This document shows, piece after piece, positions 37,192 through 45,925 of a stretch of 64,000 nucleotides of DNA. A program made the translations under genes and the position numbers. This DNA is from Acidovorax carolinensis (lineage in GTDB: Bacteria > Pseudomonadota > Gammaproteobacteria > Burkholderiales > Burkholderiaceae_C). The DNA is taken from NCBI RefSeq assembly GCF_002157145.1, contig NZ_CP021361.1, positions 3,093,001 through 3,157,000 of the forward strand. Reading direction: 5' to 3'. Position 1 is the stretch's first letter. The number at the start of each line of letters is the position of its first letter. The notes under the pieces were generated by a model that saw only the letters and a list, made by a program, of their open reading frames with translations, was not told where the DNA came from and ran no database searches.

Positions 37192-38331
37192 ATGCAAAAC
37201 AAGCAAATTTTATCGACCCAGCCCCTGGAGCTGGAAACGGCGCCCGCAAGGCCACACCCACGCGCCACAGTGCAGCGGGCACTGGTGTTCGATGCCTGCC
37301 ATGTCGGCGTGGTGCTGCGCGCCGTGCTGTTTGTGGAAATTGTGCTCGGCGTGGGCGCCCTGTATGGCGCCAGCACGCCGCTGGAGTGGCTGGCGCGCGT
37401 GTCGCTGCTGACCGGCGGCGCCCTGCCCGCCACGCTGGTCTGGCTGATTGCCGCCTGCAGCCTCAAGACCCTGCTGCAGCGCCTGGGCACCAACGGCCAG
37501 TTTGTGGCGGGCGTGCTGCTGGGGGCCCTTGCGGGGCTGTATGCCTGCGCCATGCTGACCCTGGTGGGCATGACCGAGCAGCCGCCCTGGCTGGCCAGCG
37601 CGGCCAGCGGCGCGCTGCTGTCGGCGGCGCTGGTGGCGGCCCTGGTGATGCGCGCACGCGGGCGCACCCCCGCGGCCACCACGGCCCGCCTGGCCGAGCT
37701 GCAGTCGCGCATCCGCCCGCACTTTCTGTTCAACACGCTCAACAGCGCCATTGCCCTGGTGCGCGAAGAGCCGGCCAAGGCCGAATCGCTGCTGGAAGAC
37801 CTGAGCGATCTGTTTCGCCACGCGCTGGTCGAGCAAGGCGAGGCCGTCACGCTGGCCGAAGAGATCACGCTCGCGCAGCGCTACCTGGCGATTGAAGAAG
37901 TGCGCTTTGGCAAGCGCCTGCAGGTGCAGTGGAGCCTGGACCCGCGCACCGACAATGCCCGCCTGCCCCCGCTGCTGCTGCAGCCGCTGGTGGAAAACGC
38001 CGTCAAGCACGGCGTGGAGCCCAGTGCCCGCGGCGGCAAGCTGCGCGTGCTGACGGAACTGCGCGGCAGCCGCGTGGTGGTGCGCATCACCAACACCCTG
38101 CCCAGCACCGACACCCGCACCGACCACGACCAGCCGCGCGGCCACGGCATTGCGCTGGACAATGTGCGCGCCCGCCTGGCGCTGCTGCATGATGTGCAGG
38201 GCGCGTTCAATGCGGGCGTGCAGGACGGGCTGTACCAGGTGCGCATCACCTTGCCGGCCCCCAGCGCGCCTAAGCCAGCCGCCCCTGCCAAGGCACCCCG
38301 AACCCCGACCACGCGCCGCTCCAAGCCATGA
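37192..38331 (+). CDS. algZ: LytS/AlgZ-type sensor histidine kinase
   Basis: A 379-residue membrane kinase of the His_kinase (LytS/YehU/AlgZ) class. About four hydrophobic segments between residues 38 and 150 form the membrane part without a large periplasmic domain. The phosphoacceptor is in IRPHFLFNTLNSA, and the ATP-binding N box is QPLVENAVKHG followed by GHGIALDNVRARL. It overlaps the response regulator gene by ATGA. In Pseudomonas the same argH-algZ-algR order controls alginate and twitching; here the targets are unknown. The C-terminal tail is Pro/Ala/Arg-rich. Confidence 0.9.
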   Translation: MQNKQILSTQPLELETAPARPHPRATVQRALVFDACHVGVVLRAVLFVEIVLGVGALYGASTPLEWLARVSLLTGGALPATLVWLIAACSLKTLLQRLGTNGQFVAGVLLGALAGLYACAMLTLVGMTEQPPWLASAASGALLSAALVAALVMRARGRTPAATTARLAELQSRIRPHFLFNTLNSAIALVREEPAKAESLLEDLSDLFRHALVEQGEAVTLAEEITLAQRYLAIEEVRFGKRLQVQWSLDPRTDNARLPPLLLQPLVENAVKHGVEPSARGGKLRVLTELRGSRVVVRITNTLPSTDTRTDHDQPRGHGIALDNVRARLALLHDVQGAFNAGVQDGLYQVRITLPAPSAPKPAAPAKAPRTPTTRRSKP

Positions 38332-39077
38332 ACATCCTCATCGTTGACGACGAAGCCCTGGCCCGCAGCCGACTGCGCACCTTGCTGGGCGACTGCCAGG
38401 ACTCCGTGCGCTCCACCGTGGCCGAAGCCGCCAACACGGCCGACGCCCTGGCGCAGCTCACCCCCACAGGCGGGCGCGCGTTCGACCTGCTGCTGCTGGA
38501 CATCCACATGCCCGGCCAGGACGGCCTGTGCCTGGCCCATGCCGTGCAGGCGCTGGCGCACCCCCCCGCGGTGGTGTTTGTAACCGCCCACGCCGACCAC
38601 GCCGTGAGTGCTTTCGAACTCGATGCCGTGGACTACCTCACCAAGCCCGTGCGGCGCGAACGCCTGCTGCAGGCCCTCACCAAGGCCCAGCGCGTGACCC
38701 GCAAGGCCGCACCGGCGCCAGTGCCCAGCGTGCCTGAAGGCGAAACCCTGCTGATCCAGGACCGCGGCCGCACCGAGCGCCTGCCGCTGGCCGAGGTGCT
38801 GTATTTCAAGGCCGAACTGAAATATGTGACCGTGCGCACCACCACGCGCAGCTACATCATGGATGGCTCGCTGAGCGAACTGGAAGCCAAGTTCGCCCCG
38901 CGCTTTCTGCGCATCCACCGCAATGCGCTGGTGGCGCGCCGCGCCGTGCGGGCGCTGGAAAAGCACTACGACCCCGAGGAAGGCGAAGGCTGGGCCGTGC
39001 GCCTGCAAGGGCTGACCGAGCTGCTGATGGTGTCGCGCCGCCAGGTGGCGGCGGTGCGCGAGGAACTGGCGGGCTGA
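38328..39077 (+). CDS. algR: LytTR-family response regulator (AlgR-like)
   Basis: A 249-residue two-domain regulator. The receiver domain (1-115) has the acidic pair DDE, the phosphoacceptor Asp58 in LLLLDIHMPGQDG, and the lysine in YLTKPVRRE. The LytTR DNA-binding domain (about 140-245) shows VLYFKAELKYVTVRT, FLRIHRNALVARR and the final RRQVAAVREEL. Start overlaps the kinase gene by 4 bases, so the two are made together. It probably acts as a transcription activator on paired direct repeats upstream of its targets (known for AlgR/LytR), none of which I can place here. Confidence 0.92.
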   Translation: MNILIVDDEALARSRLRTLLGDCQDSVRSTVAEAANTADALAQLTPTGGRAFDLLLLDIHMPGQDGLCLAHAVQALAHPPAVVFVTAHADHAVSAFELDAVDYLTKPVRRERLLQALTKAQRVTRKAAPAPVPSVPEGETLLIQDRGRTERLPLAEVLYFKAELKYVTVRTTTRSYIMDGSLSELEAKFAPRFLRIHRNALVARRAVRALEKHYDPEEGEGWAVRLQGLTELLMVSRRQVAAVREELAG

Positions 39078-39125
39078 GCCAAGCTGAGCGGAGCCGGCAA
39101 AGTGCATGCCGGCATGAAAACGACC

Positions 39126-40007
39126 TCAGTGCAAATGCGCCGCGCCGCTCACCAGCATCACGAGGCCCATGCCCACCAGCAGCCAGAGAATCTGGGCCAT
39201 CGTCTCGCGCGCCGAGAGGCGTTTTTGCAGCTGCGGAATCAGATCGGCCAGGGCCACATAGACAAAGCTGCTGGACGCCACGGCCAGAAAATACGGCAGC
39301 AGGTCATGCAGCTGGCCCACCAGAAAATACCCCACCAGGCCGCCCAGGGCCGTCACAGCACCGGCCAGCGAGACCTTGACCAGCGCCATGCTCCGGTTCG
39401 GGCTGGTCTGGCGCAGCACCACCAGGTCGCCCATGTGGTGGGGCACCTCGTGGGCCAGCACCGAAAACGCGGCAATCACACCCAGCCGCATATCGGCCAC
39501 GAAGGCCGAGGCAATCAGGATGCCGTCGCCAAAGCAATGCACGCTGTCGCCGGTGAGCACCGCCCAGCCCCCTGCCGACTTGGGGCCATGGTGGTGGGAA
39601 TGGGCATGGTCATGTTCATGCCCGTGGGGATGTGCATGCGCCCGCCCCTGCAGCACTGCCGCGGCGTGGTCATGCCCGGTCGCGCCATGCCCGCTGGCAG
39701 GTGGCAGCCCATGGCTGTGCTCATGGCCGTGGTGCCACAGCTCGGCCTTGTCGAGCAGAAAGAAGAACACCAGGCCCACCAGCAGCGTGGCAAACAGGTC
39801 GTGGGCATCCATATGGCTCTCGAACGCCTCGGGCAGCAGGTGCATGAAGGCCGTGGCCAGCAGCGCCCCCGCCGCCAGGCTGAGCAGGCGCTGCGGCCCC
39901 ACGCTGCCACCGCCACCTTTGAGCCCCGCGCCCATCAGCAGCGCTGCCAGCCAGACGCTGCCGATGCCTGCCGCCAGGGTGGCCAGAATGATTGCTACCA
40001 AAGTCAT
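39126..40007 (-). CDS. ZIP family metal transporter
   Basis: A 293-residue inner-membrane protein with about eight hydrophobic helices that imports divalent metals such as zinc. Between helices 3 and 4 is a long His-rich loop (about 91-150; HHGHEHSHG, HPHGHEHDHAHSHHHG). Helix 4 has HCFGDGILIA and helix 5 AHEVPHHMGD, the binuclear metal site of ZIP proteins. Because the loop is so His-rich a zinc role is likely, but direction and metal are inferred. The start codon and first residues (MTLVAI) lie inside a dispersed repeat, so the repeat has become part of its translation start. It converges with algR. Confidence 0.9.
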   Translation of the reverse strand: MTLVAIILATLAAGIGSVWLAALLMGAGLKGGGGSVGPQRLLSLAAGALLATAFMHLLPEAFESHMDAHDLFATLLVGLVFFFLLDKAELWHHGHEHSHGLPPASGHGATGHDHAAAVLQGRAHAHPHGHEHDHAHSHHHGPKSAGGWAVLTGDSVHCFGDGILIASAFVADMRLGVIAAFSVLAHEVPHHMGDLVVLRQTSPNRSMALVKVSLAGAVTALGGLVGYFLVGQLHDLLPYFLAVASSSFVYVALADLIPQLQKRLSARETMAQILWLLVGMGLVMLVSGAAHLH

Positions 40008-40047
40008 AGCTGTATGCGCTTGTTAGATATGCCACAGGGGCATTTTT
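39991..40047. repeat. Dispersed repeat overlapping the ZIP start codon
   Basis: Plus strand ATTGCTACCAAAGTCATAGC, then TGTATGCGCTTGTTAGATATGCCACAGGGGCATTTTT. It follows the family plan (CAAA..ATAGCTG..GCGCTTGT..GGGGCATTTTT) but the second stem half is eroded. On the minus strand it supplies AGCTATGACTTTGG with the ATG of the ZIP gene. Confidence 0.6.
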
Positions 40048-40067
40048 TATAAAATTTACGGTGCACA

Positions 40068-40111
40068 CGGTGCCCAAAAAACGAAGCCGCCCCCGCTGCG
40101 GCCGGGGCGGC
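40068..40111 (-). terminator. Intrinsic terminator downstream of the dienelactone hydrolase gene
   Basis: On the minus strand GCCGCCCC and GGGGCGGC form an 8-bp perfect stem, followed by TTCGTTTTTTGGG. It lies about 130 bases past the dienelactone hydrolase stop and before the ZIP gene, whose transcription it separates. Confidence 0.75.
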
Positions 40112-40136
40112 TGGTGCAGAGGGTTGCGACTACCTT

Positions 40137-40240
40137 ATTCCATTTTCAGATCAGGTGTGAACGCGAAGGCGAAGCGCCGACGGTACAAAACGTACGGCAA
40201 GCGAAGCCGACAAAGTGCACGCCTGATATCGAAATGGAAT
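40137..40240. repeat. 104-bp nested palindromic element abutting a stop codon
   Basis: The outer arms ATTCCATTTTCAGATCAGG (from 40137) and, reverse-complemented from 40240, ATTCCATTTCGATATCAGG match closely. Inside are a CG-rich stretch with alternating GAAGC and GAAGG, and an inner imperfect stem around GGTACAAAACGTACGG. It is non-coding and unlike the AGCGCTT family. Its right end touches the stop codon of the dienelactone hydrolase gene (40240-40242). It may be a MITE-type element. Confidence 0.7.
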
Positions 40241-41139
40241 CAGACCACGCCGTGGGCCTTGAACCAGGCCAGCGCACGCTTCCAGCCATCTTCGGCCGCT
40301 TCCTTGCGGTAGCTGGCGCGGTAGTCGGCATGAAAAGCGTGCGGCGCGTCGGGGTACACCACGAACTGCGAAGCCTTGGCGGCGGCCGTACCGCTGGCCA
40401 AGGCAGTTTTCATCTTATCAATCGTGTCAAGAGGGATGCCGGTGTCTTTTTCACCATAAAGGCCCAGCACGGGGGCCTTGAGAATGGGCGCCAGCTCCAC
40501 GGGGTGCTTGGGCGTCAGGTTGCTCGCCTGCCCCACCAGGCGGCCATACCAGGCCACGCCCGCTTTCACCGGGCCGTGTGCGGCATAAAGCCAGGTGATG
40601 CGGCCGCCCCAGCAAAAGCCCGTGATGCCCACCCGGGCCAGGTCGCCGCCGTGGGCCCCGGCCCATTGCACAGCGCCATCGAGGTCGGCCATCACCTGCG
40701 CATCGGGCACCTTGGCCACCACCTCGGCCATGAGCCGGCCCACTTCGGTGTAGGCGGCCGGGTCGTCGCTCTGGCGCGCATAGAGCTGCGGCGCAATGGC
40801 CAGATAGCCGGCCTTGGCAAAGCGCCGGCAGGTGTCGGCGATGTATGCGTGCACGCCAAAGATTTCCTGAATCACCAGCACCACCGGCAGGCCCGTTTTG
40901 CCCGCCGGCGCGGCGCGGTAGGCGGGCACCTTGAAGCCGTCCACGGTGAAGCTGACCTCGCCCGCATCCAGCCCATCGGCCGGGGTGGCGATGGCCGTTT
41001 GCGCCATCAGGGGCGCCGCCGCTGCCGCGTAGCCCAGGCCAATGGCCGCCTGCAAAGCGGTGCGGCGGGTGGTTCCCGCCTCGGTAGCGCGACCGGGGAG
41101 CAAGGCGTTGACATCGGATCGGGCATCTTCATTGAGCAT
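40240..41139 (-). CDS. Dienelactone hydrolase family protein, probable Tat-exported
   Basis: A 299-residue alpha/beta hydrolase of the DLH family (carboxymethylenebutenolidase-like). The N-terminus has twin arginines before a hydrophobic stretch (TTRRTALQAAIGLGYAAA ... PLMAQ), so export by the Tat system is likely. The mature domain has the nucleophile elbow GFCWGG (Cys, typical of DLH), the Asp in YGEKDTGIP and the His in PDAPHAFHAD. ATG 41139 is preceded by AGGAG at 7 bases; the longer frame lacks a ribosome site. Classic DLH is cytoplasmic in chlorocatechol breakdown. This exported type is common in Burkholderiales and its substrate is unknown. Confidence 0.9.
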   Translation of the reverse strand: MLNEDARSDVNALLPGRATEAGTTRRTALQAAIGLGYAAAAAPLMAQTAIATPADGLDAGEVSFTVDGFKVPAYRAAPAGKTGLPVVLVIQEIFGVHAYIADTCRRFAKAGYLAIAPQLYARQSDDPAAYTEVGRLMAEVVAKVPDAQVMADLDGAVQWAGAHGGDLARVGITGFCWGGRITWLYAAHGPVKAGVAWYGRLVGQASNLTPKHPVELAPILKAPVLGLYGEKDTGIPLDTIDKMKTALASGTAAAKASQFVVYPDAPHAFHADYRASYRKEAAEDGWKRALAWFKAHGVV

Positions 41140-41321
41140 GGCGCATCTCCTGGTGACGAAGGCGGAAGAAAATCGAGGCTGCAGTTTAGGGCGTGTCATC
41201 CACCCTTCCCGCCATGCGCCGGCATGGCCGGGCGCCACTGGGGTGCAAACAGGGCACCACGGGGCACGAAACCGCAAACCGGTCTATTGTCTGGCTCCAC
41301 GCAGCTTTTGAGCAGAGCACC

Positions 41322-42212
41322 ATGCACATCCTTCTTACCGGCTCCACCGGCTTCATCGGCCACACCCTGCAAGAGGCGCTGCAGCGCGCGGGCCACACCG
41401 TGCACGGCGGCGTCTCCCCACGTAGCAGCACGCTGCGGCCCGGCCAGGTTCCCATGGACTTTGCCCACGACACCACGGCCGCCGCCTGGCTGCCGCGCCT
41501 GGCGGGCATTGACGCCGTGGTCAACGCAGTGGGCGTGCTGCGCGACACCCGCGCGCGCCCCATCGACGCCGTGCACCGGGACACGCCCATCGCCCTGTTT
41601 GACGCCTGCGCCCAGGCCGGCGTGCAGCGCGTGGTGCAGATATCGGCGCTGGGCATTGAAGGCAGCAGCACACGCTACGCCCAGACCAAGCGGGCGGCCG
41701 AAGCGCACCTGCAGGCACTGGCAGCGCAAGGCACATTGCGCCCCGCCATCCTGCGCCCCAGCGTGGTGTATGGCAAAGGCGGCGACAGCAGCGCGCTGTT
41801 CATGAACCTGGCGCGCCTGCCCGTGGCGCTGTTCCCTGGGCCCATGCTCACGGCGCGCGTGCAGCCCGTGTCGGTGCACGACCTGGCCGCCACCGTGGTC
41901 GCCCTGCTCGGCACGGCGCTTCAGCAAACGGGCACCATCGACTGCACCGGCCCCGAGGCACTGACCATGGGCGCCTTCATCGCCAGCCTGCGCCAGCAAC
42001 TGGGGCACCGCCCCGCCACCGTGCTGCGCCTGCCTCAGCCGCTCACCACCTTGAGCGCGCGCCTGGGCGACGCCGTGCCGCAGTCGCCCTGGTGCAGCGA
42101 AACCCTGGCCATGCTGGGCAGCGACAACGTGGGCAACCCAGCTGTCTTTGAGCAATTGCTGGGGCGAAAAGGCGTGCATTACAGCCAGCTGGTGGCAACG
42201 GCCTGGCGCTGA
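41322..42212 (+). CDS. NAD(P)-binding epimerase/dehydratase-like protein (extended SDR)
   Basis: A 296-residue Rossmann-fold protein of the atypical SDR group. The nucleotide-binding loop is LTGSTGFIG at the N-terminus, followed by VVNAVGVLRD, QISALGIEG and YAQTKRAAE, where YxxxK is the usual catalytic pair. Relatives in this group include complex I assembly-like NAD(P)H-binding proteins and fusions with a DoxX membrane domain; here no DoxX domain follows. The ATG at 41322 was chosen as the first codon before the Rossmann strand. The role is not deducible. Confidence 0.85.
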   Translation: MHILLTGSTGFIGHTLQEALQRAGHTVHGGVSPRSSTLRPGQVPMDFAHDTTAAAWLPRLAGIDAVVNAVGVLRDTRARPIDAVHRDTPIALFDACAQAGVQRVVQISALGIEGSSTRYAQTKRAAEAHLQALAAQGTLRPAILRPSVVYGKGGDSSALFMNLARLPVALFPGPMLTARVQPVSVHDLAATVVALLGTALQQTGTIDCTGPEALTMGAFIASLRQQLGHRPATVLRLPQPLTTLSARLGDAVPQSPWCSETLAMLGSDNVGNPAVFEQLLGRKGVHYSQLVATAWR

Positions 42213-42273
42213 GATTTTTGGTCAAATCGGCCTCTAGCGATTACTGGATAAGCGCTAGCAGCTATCAAATAAG
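42213..42273. repeat. Dispersed repeat, copy downstream of the epimerase gene
   Basis: AATCGGCCTCTAGCGATTAC then TGGATAAGCGCTAGCAGCTATCAAAT. The stem CTAGCGATT/AAGCGCTAG pairs with one mismatch. It starts at the gene's stop codon. Confidence 0.8.
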
Positions 42274-42311
42274 TATCTGACCACGACGCGGCCTGCAGAA
42301 GGCGCAGCGCA

Positions 42312-42381
42312 GGCAGGGGGTCAGATCACCGTTTTGGGCCCGAAGCATTCGGGCCAGAAATGTGTGCTCTGACCCCCTGCC
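42312..42381. repeat. 70-bp hairpin of the GGGGTCAGA family, copy A
   Basis: Outer arms GGCAGGGGGTCAGATCAC and (right side, reverse-complemented) GGCAGGGGGTCAGAGCAC differ at one base. The inner arms TTTTGGGCCCGAA and TTCGGGCCAGAAA continue the stem around a GCA loop. Nearly the whole 70 bases is one stem. It is related to the hairpin at 47133-47180 through TGGGGTCAGA(T/G)CAC. Such REP-like hairpins are often mobilised by REP-associated tyrosine transposases (inference; none is in this window). Confidence 0.75.
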
Positions 42382-42505
42382 GGAACCCTGGGACACCGCG
42401 ATGAATGCCCCAAGCACTTTGCACCCGGCTCCCGTTGGGACCGCGCCCCACCACTGCCATGGGGCGTGCGCGGATCGCCGGGCTCATCACGCATGGAGCG
42501 TTGTT

Positions 42506-42572
42506 TTTTCAAGCCTTATCGGCCTCTAGCGCTTGATGGATAAGCGTCAAAAGCTATTTAATCCATAGCAAA
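42506..42572. repeat. Dispersed repeat, copy upstream of the flavodoxin stop
   Basis: TTATCGGCCTCTAGCGCTTG then ATGGATAAGCGTCAAAAGCTATTTAATCCATAGC. It ends next to the stop of the flavodoxin-like gene. Together with the copy at 42213 and the hairpin between them, this 360-bp gap is made almost entirely of repeats. Confidence 0.8.
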
Positions 42573-43073
42573 TCAGAACACCCCCAACACCAGCCCCGTC
42601 GCCAACGCCTCGCCCAGCGCCCGGCAGCGCACCAGGTCTGCCTCGCCAATGTGCTTGGGCGCCAGAATGGCCTCGGGCGTCTGCGCGTGGGTACACACGA
42701 TCAGCGGCTCGGCCACGGCATTGAGGCGCCAGCCGGTGGCGATGCGCCCAATCTGCCGCGCCGCGTTGCTGCCATCGCTGCCCGCGCAAATCAGGCTGGC
42801 ATAGGGGCGGCCGTTAATTTGGTCCAGCACCCCGTAATAGCTGCGGTCAAAAAAGTCCTTGAGCTGCCCGCTCATCGCCGCCAGGTTTTCGGGCGTCGCA
42901 AACACATAACCATCCGCCGCCAGCACATCGGCAGGCCCGGCCTGCGCGGCGTGCAGCAGGCGCACCACACAACCCGCCTCAGACGCGGCACCCACGCGCG
43001 CCGCTTCGGCCATCTGCCGCGTGCCACCCGTGAGCGAGTGGTAAACGATCAGCAGGGTCTTGACTGCACTCAT
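42573..43073 (-). CDS. Flavodoxin/NAD(P)H-dependent oxidoreductase-like protein
   Basis: A 166-residue flavodoxin-fold protein. The FMN phosphate-binding loop is YHSLTGGTRQMAEAA near the N-terminus, and the second FMN loop is FATPENLAAMSGQLKDFFDR, as in WrbA-type and flavodoxin family reductases. C-terminal GSDGSNAARQIGRIATGW is typical of a subgroup found in proteobacteria. It begins 4 bases after the stop of the glutathione transferase gene, so the two are likely co-transcribed. The electron partner is not known. The start was set at ATG 43073; the upstream frame shadows the transferase gene. Confidence 0.8.
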   Translation of the reverse strand: MSAVKTLLIVYHSLTGGTRQMAEAARVGAASEAGCVVRLLHAAQAGPADVLAADGYVFATPENLAAMSGQLKDFFDRSYYGVLDQINGRPYASLICAGSDGSNAARQIGRIATGWRLNAVAEPLIVCTHAQTPEAILAPKHIGEADLVRCRALGEALATGLVLGVF

Positions 43074-43077
43074 GGGG

Positions 43078-43710
43078 CTACAAAGCCATCGACGGCCGGC
43101 CCGCCATGGCCGCCCGCCAGCGCAGCAGGTGTGGGTGCTGCTCGCCCGGCTTTTGTTTGACCACGCGCGCAAAGTCCACCGCCACCACGGCCGTGATGTC
43201 GGCCACGCTGAAGCGGTCGGCGGCAATGAAGTCGCGGCCCGCCAGGCGCTCGTTCAACACGGTGAAGAACTGCGCCACCCTCGCCAGCCCGCGCTCGGCC
43301 AGCGCAGGGATCTGCGGGTAATTCACCGCACCCGCCAGCGCCCGGTTGGCCATGGCCGGCGAGCCATTGCGAAATGCCTCTGCAATCGCCAGCAGGCCTT
43401 CAAATTCCACGCGCCAGTTCCAGCTGGCGATCTCGGCCTTTTCCGCGGGCGTCTCGCCCAGCAGCGGCGGGGTTGGGTAGCGCGCTTCCACATACGCCGT
43501 GATCGCCGCGTTGTCGGTCAGCAGCAAGCCCTCGTCCGTGCGCAAGGCGGGCACCGTGCATTGCGGGTTGATGCGCCGATAGGCCTCGCCCAGCTGCTCG
43601 CCGCTGCGCAGGTCGACCTGCACGGTGTCGTGGGCAATGCCTTTTTCAGCCAGCAGGATGCGGGCGCGGCGTGGGCTGGGCGCCGTGGCGCAGTCATACA
43701 AGGTGATCAT
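43078..43710 (-). CDS. Glutathione S-transferase
   Basis: A 210-residue cytosolic GST. The N-terminal thioredoxin-like domain starts ITLYDCATAPSPRRARILLAEKG with the catalytic Ser/Cys region. It has QCTVPAL (cis-Pro of the glutathione site) and LTDNAAITAYVEARY. The helical C-terminal domain has the FSVADITAVVAVDFA N-capping motif. It probably conjugates or reduces electrophiles with glutathione; the substrate class is unknown. The neighbours flavodoxin-like gene and YghU-type GST suggest a small detoxification group. Confidence 0.9.
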   Translation of the reverse strand: MITLYDCATAPSPRRARILLAEKGIAHDTVQVDLRSGEQLGEAYRRINPQCTVPALRTDEGLLLTDNAAITAYVEARYPTPPLLGETPAEKAEIASWNWRVEFEGLLAIAEAFRNGSPAMANRALAGAVNYPQIPALAERGLARVAQFFTVLNERLAGRDFIAADRFSVADITAVVAVDFARVVKQKPGEQHPHLLRWRAAMAGRPSMAL

Positions 43711-43855
43711 GGCGAAGTCCTTGGAGTCATGAAAGGGTCAAGTGGCGGGGTTCAGCTTGTCCTGCGTGCGGGTGGCATACGGGTTTGCATTCAGCCGGAT
43801 AACTAGGCGGGAAGCCGCAGACAGTGCTGTAGCACGGCAAGGCGAACCAACGACG

Positions 43856-44721
43856 TTATACGGTGGAAGGCAAATTCGTATCGAAGTCGCTGGCGTCGTG
43901 GCGCTCATGCAACTGGCTGGCCGGCTCGCCCCAGGTGCGGTTGACCTTGCGGCCGCGCTGCACGGCCGGGCGCTTGGCAATCTGGTCGGCCCAGCGCACC
44001 ACATGGGTGTATTCATGCACCTGCAAAAACTCGCCCGCCTCGTACAGCTGGCCCTTGGCCAGCGCGCCATACCAGGGCCAGGCTGCCATATCGGCCACGG
44101 TGTATTCAGCGCCCGCCAGATACTCGTGCGCGGCCAGGCGCTGGTTGAGCACATCCATCTGGCGCTTGACCTCCATGGCGTAGCGGTTGATCGGGTACTC
44201 ATACTTCTCGGGCGCATAGGCATAAAAGTGACCAAACCCGCCCCCAGAAACGGCGCACTGCCCATCTGCCAGAACAGCCACGACAGGCACTCGGCCCGCT
44301 GGGCTATATCTTTGGGCAGAAAGGCGCCAAACTTTTCGGCGAGATACAGCAGGATGGCGCCCGACTCGAACACGCGCACCGGGTTGGCAGCATCGCTGCG
44401 GTCCATCAGCGCCGGAATCTTCGAATTGGGGTTGACCGCCACAAAGCCGCTGCTGAACTGCGCGCCCTCCTGGATGGGAATCAGCCAGGCGTCGTACTCC
44501 GCGCCACGGTGGCCCAGCGCCAGCAACTCTTCCAGCATCACCGTCACCTTCACGCCATTGGGCGTGGCCAGGGAATAGAGCTGCAGCGGGTGCTTGCCCA
44601 CGGGCAGGTCCTTGTCGTGCGTGGCGCCTGCGATGGGCCGGTTGATGCTGGCGAACTTGCCGCCGTTTTCCTTGTTCCATTGCCAGATGGCGGGCGGGGT
44701 GTAGGGGGATGAGTCAGTCAT
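43856..44721 (-). CDS. yghU: YghU-type glutathione transferase, apparent single frameshift
   Basis: YghU/YfcG proteins are GST-fold disulfide reductases that use two glutathiones. From ATG 44721 the N-terminal half is normal (KHPLQLYSLATPNGVKVTVMLEE, NPNSKIPALMD). The frame breaks at 44241-44245. One frame over it continues with GHFYAYAPEKYEYPINRY and VADMAAWPWYG to a stop at 43856. Adding one base to the C5 run repairs it and gives 288 residues, the E. coli YghU length. A sequencing error is therefore likely. If the shift is real, the helical domain is lost. Confidence 0.9.
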
Positions 44722-44977
44722 GCGGGGGCTCCTTCAGGCAAATCGGATAACCAAGGGCTGTGTGGCCTCGTGCCGAATGAGTGTACTGACGCGGGTTGCG
44801 GCCTGCACATCTGGGCGGCGATGAAGGGCAGAGATCCCCCCCAAAGCGGACATGACACCAAATTGCTCCCGGGTCGAAACGTGACGCGGAGACAGGAAGT
44901 AACGTTTCGCTTCTTGCCAGGCCGACTGCAGAAGTCAACAATCGTTGCCTCATTCGCGCCCCCGGAAGGAGCTCGCC

Positions 44978-45775
44978 ATGTCAAACGATCCGTTTGCCCA
45001 GCTCAAGGTCATCCAGCGAGAAGGATGGTCGCTATTTGCGCCGCTCGAAGCCGTCACCACAGCGACGGCTGCGGAACTCGTCAAGCACGCACGCATACGC
45101 GCAGGGCAGTTCGTACTCGATGTGGGCTGTGGCACTGGCGTGGGGGCGCTGACTGCAGCGCGCGCTGGCGCGAAGGTCTGCGCGCTCGACCTTTCTCCCG
45201 TGCTGATCCAGCATGGCAGGCAGCATGCGGCGCTTGCTGGCGTCGAGATTGAGTTCAGTGAGGGCGATGTCGAAGCCTTGCCGTACTTGGACTCGACATT
45301 CGATGTGGTGATCAGCCAGTTCGGTCACATGTTCGCGCCGAGACCGGACGTCACCATTGCCGAGATGCTGCGGGTACTCAAGCCGGGCGGCACCATTGCG
45401 TTTTCGACGTGGCCGCCGGAACACTACGTGGGGCAGATGTTCGCGCTGGTCGGAAAATTCATTCCGCCGCCTCCAGGTGCAGCCCCGCCGCCGCAATGGG
45501 GCGACCCCAACATCATCCGCCAGCGGCTCGGCGATGCCGTGACGGACATTGTGTTCGATCGCTCAGTCATGTTGTTTCCTGCGTTGAGTCCACAGCACTA
45601 TCGCAAGGGCATCGAGGAAACGCTGGGCCCAGTGGTGAAACTGGTTGCCGCCTTGAAGGACGAGCCCGCCAAGCTCGCGGCCTTCAGGGCCGAGCTCGAC
45701 GGCTTCGTCGCAGGTTACTTTGAGAACAATGTAGTGCGCCAGCACTACCTGATGACCCGGGCAACGAAGAAATAG
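44978..45775 (+). CDS. Class I SAM-dependent methyltransferase
   Basis: A 265-residue methyltransferase of the UbiE/Methyltransf_11 type. Motif I is VLDVGCGTG (about 45-53), and motif II/post I is ALDLS. FDVVISQFGHMFAP is the usual motif IV region, followed by LRVLKPGGTIAFSTW. The start at ATG 44978 has GGAAGGAGCTCGCC upstream. It stands alone between divergent yghU and convergent azlD. Its base usage seems slightly less GC-biased than its neighbours (my impression only). The substrate is unknown. Confidence 0.88.
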   Translation: MSNDPFAQLKVIQREGWSLFAPLEAVTTATAAELVKHARIRAGQFVLDVGCGTGVGALTAARAGAKVCALDLSPVLIQHGRQHAALAGVEIEFSEGDVEALPYLDSTFDVVISQFGHMFAPRPDVTIAEMLRVLKPGGTIAFSTWPPEHYVGQMFALVGKFIPPPPGAAPPPQWGDPNIIRQRLGDAVTDIVFDRSVMLFPALSPQHYRKGIEETLGPVVKLVAALKDEPAKLAAFRAELDGFVAGYFENNVVRQHYLMTRATKK

Positions 45776-45925
45776 CGCAATCCGTCGCGACGCGCGCCAC
45801 CGTCAGGTCTGCGGCGTTTCGTGCCGAGCAGCACTGACGACATAGGCCGTTCAAAAGAGCTCTGGAGGTCCGCTCGACCGATCACGTCATGGACCGATCC
45901 TGGCCGACAGCAACCCAGCATCCCG

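Noticed and set aside
39093..39113. Terminator between algR and the ZIP gene
   Set aside because: A 7-bp GCCGGCA/TGCCGGC stem exists, but there is no T tract on either strand.
42321..42512. 63-codon frame in the repeat-filled gap
   Set aside because: It consists of the GGGGTCAGA hairpin and flanking repeat sequence.
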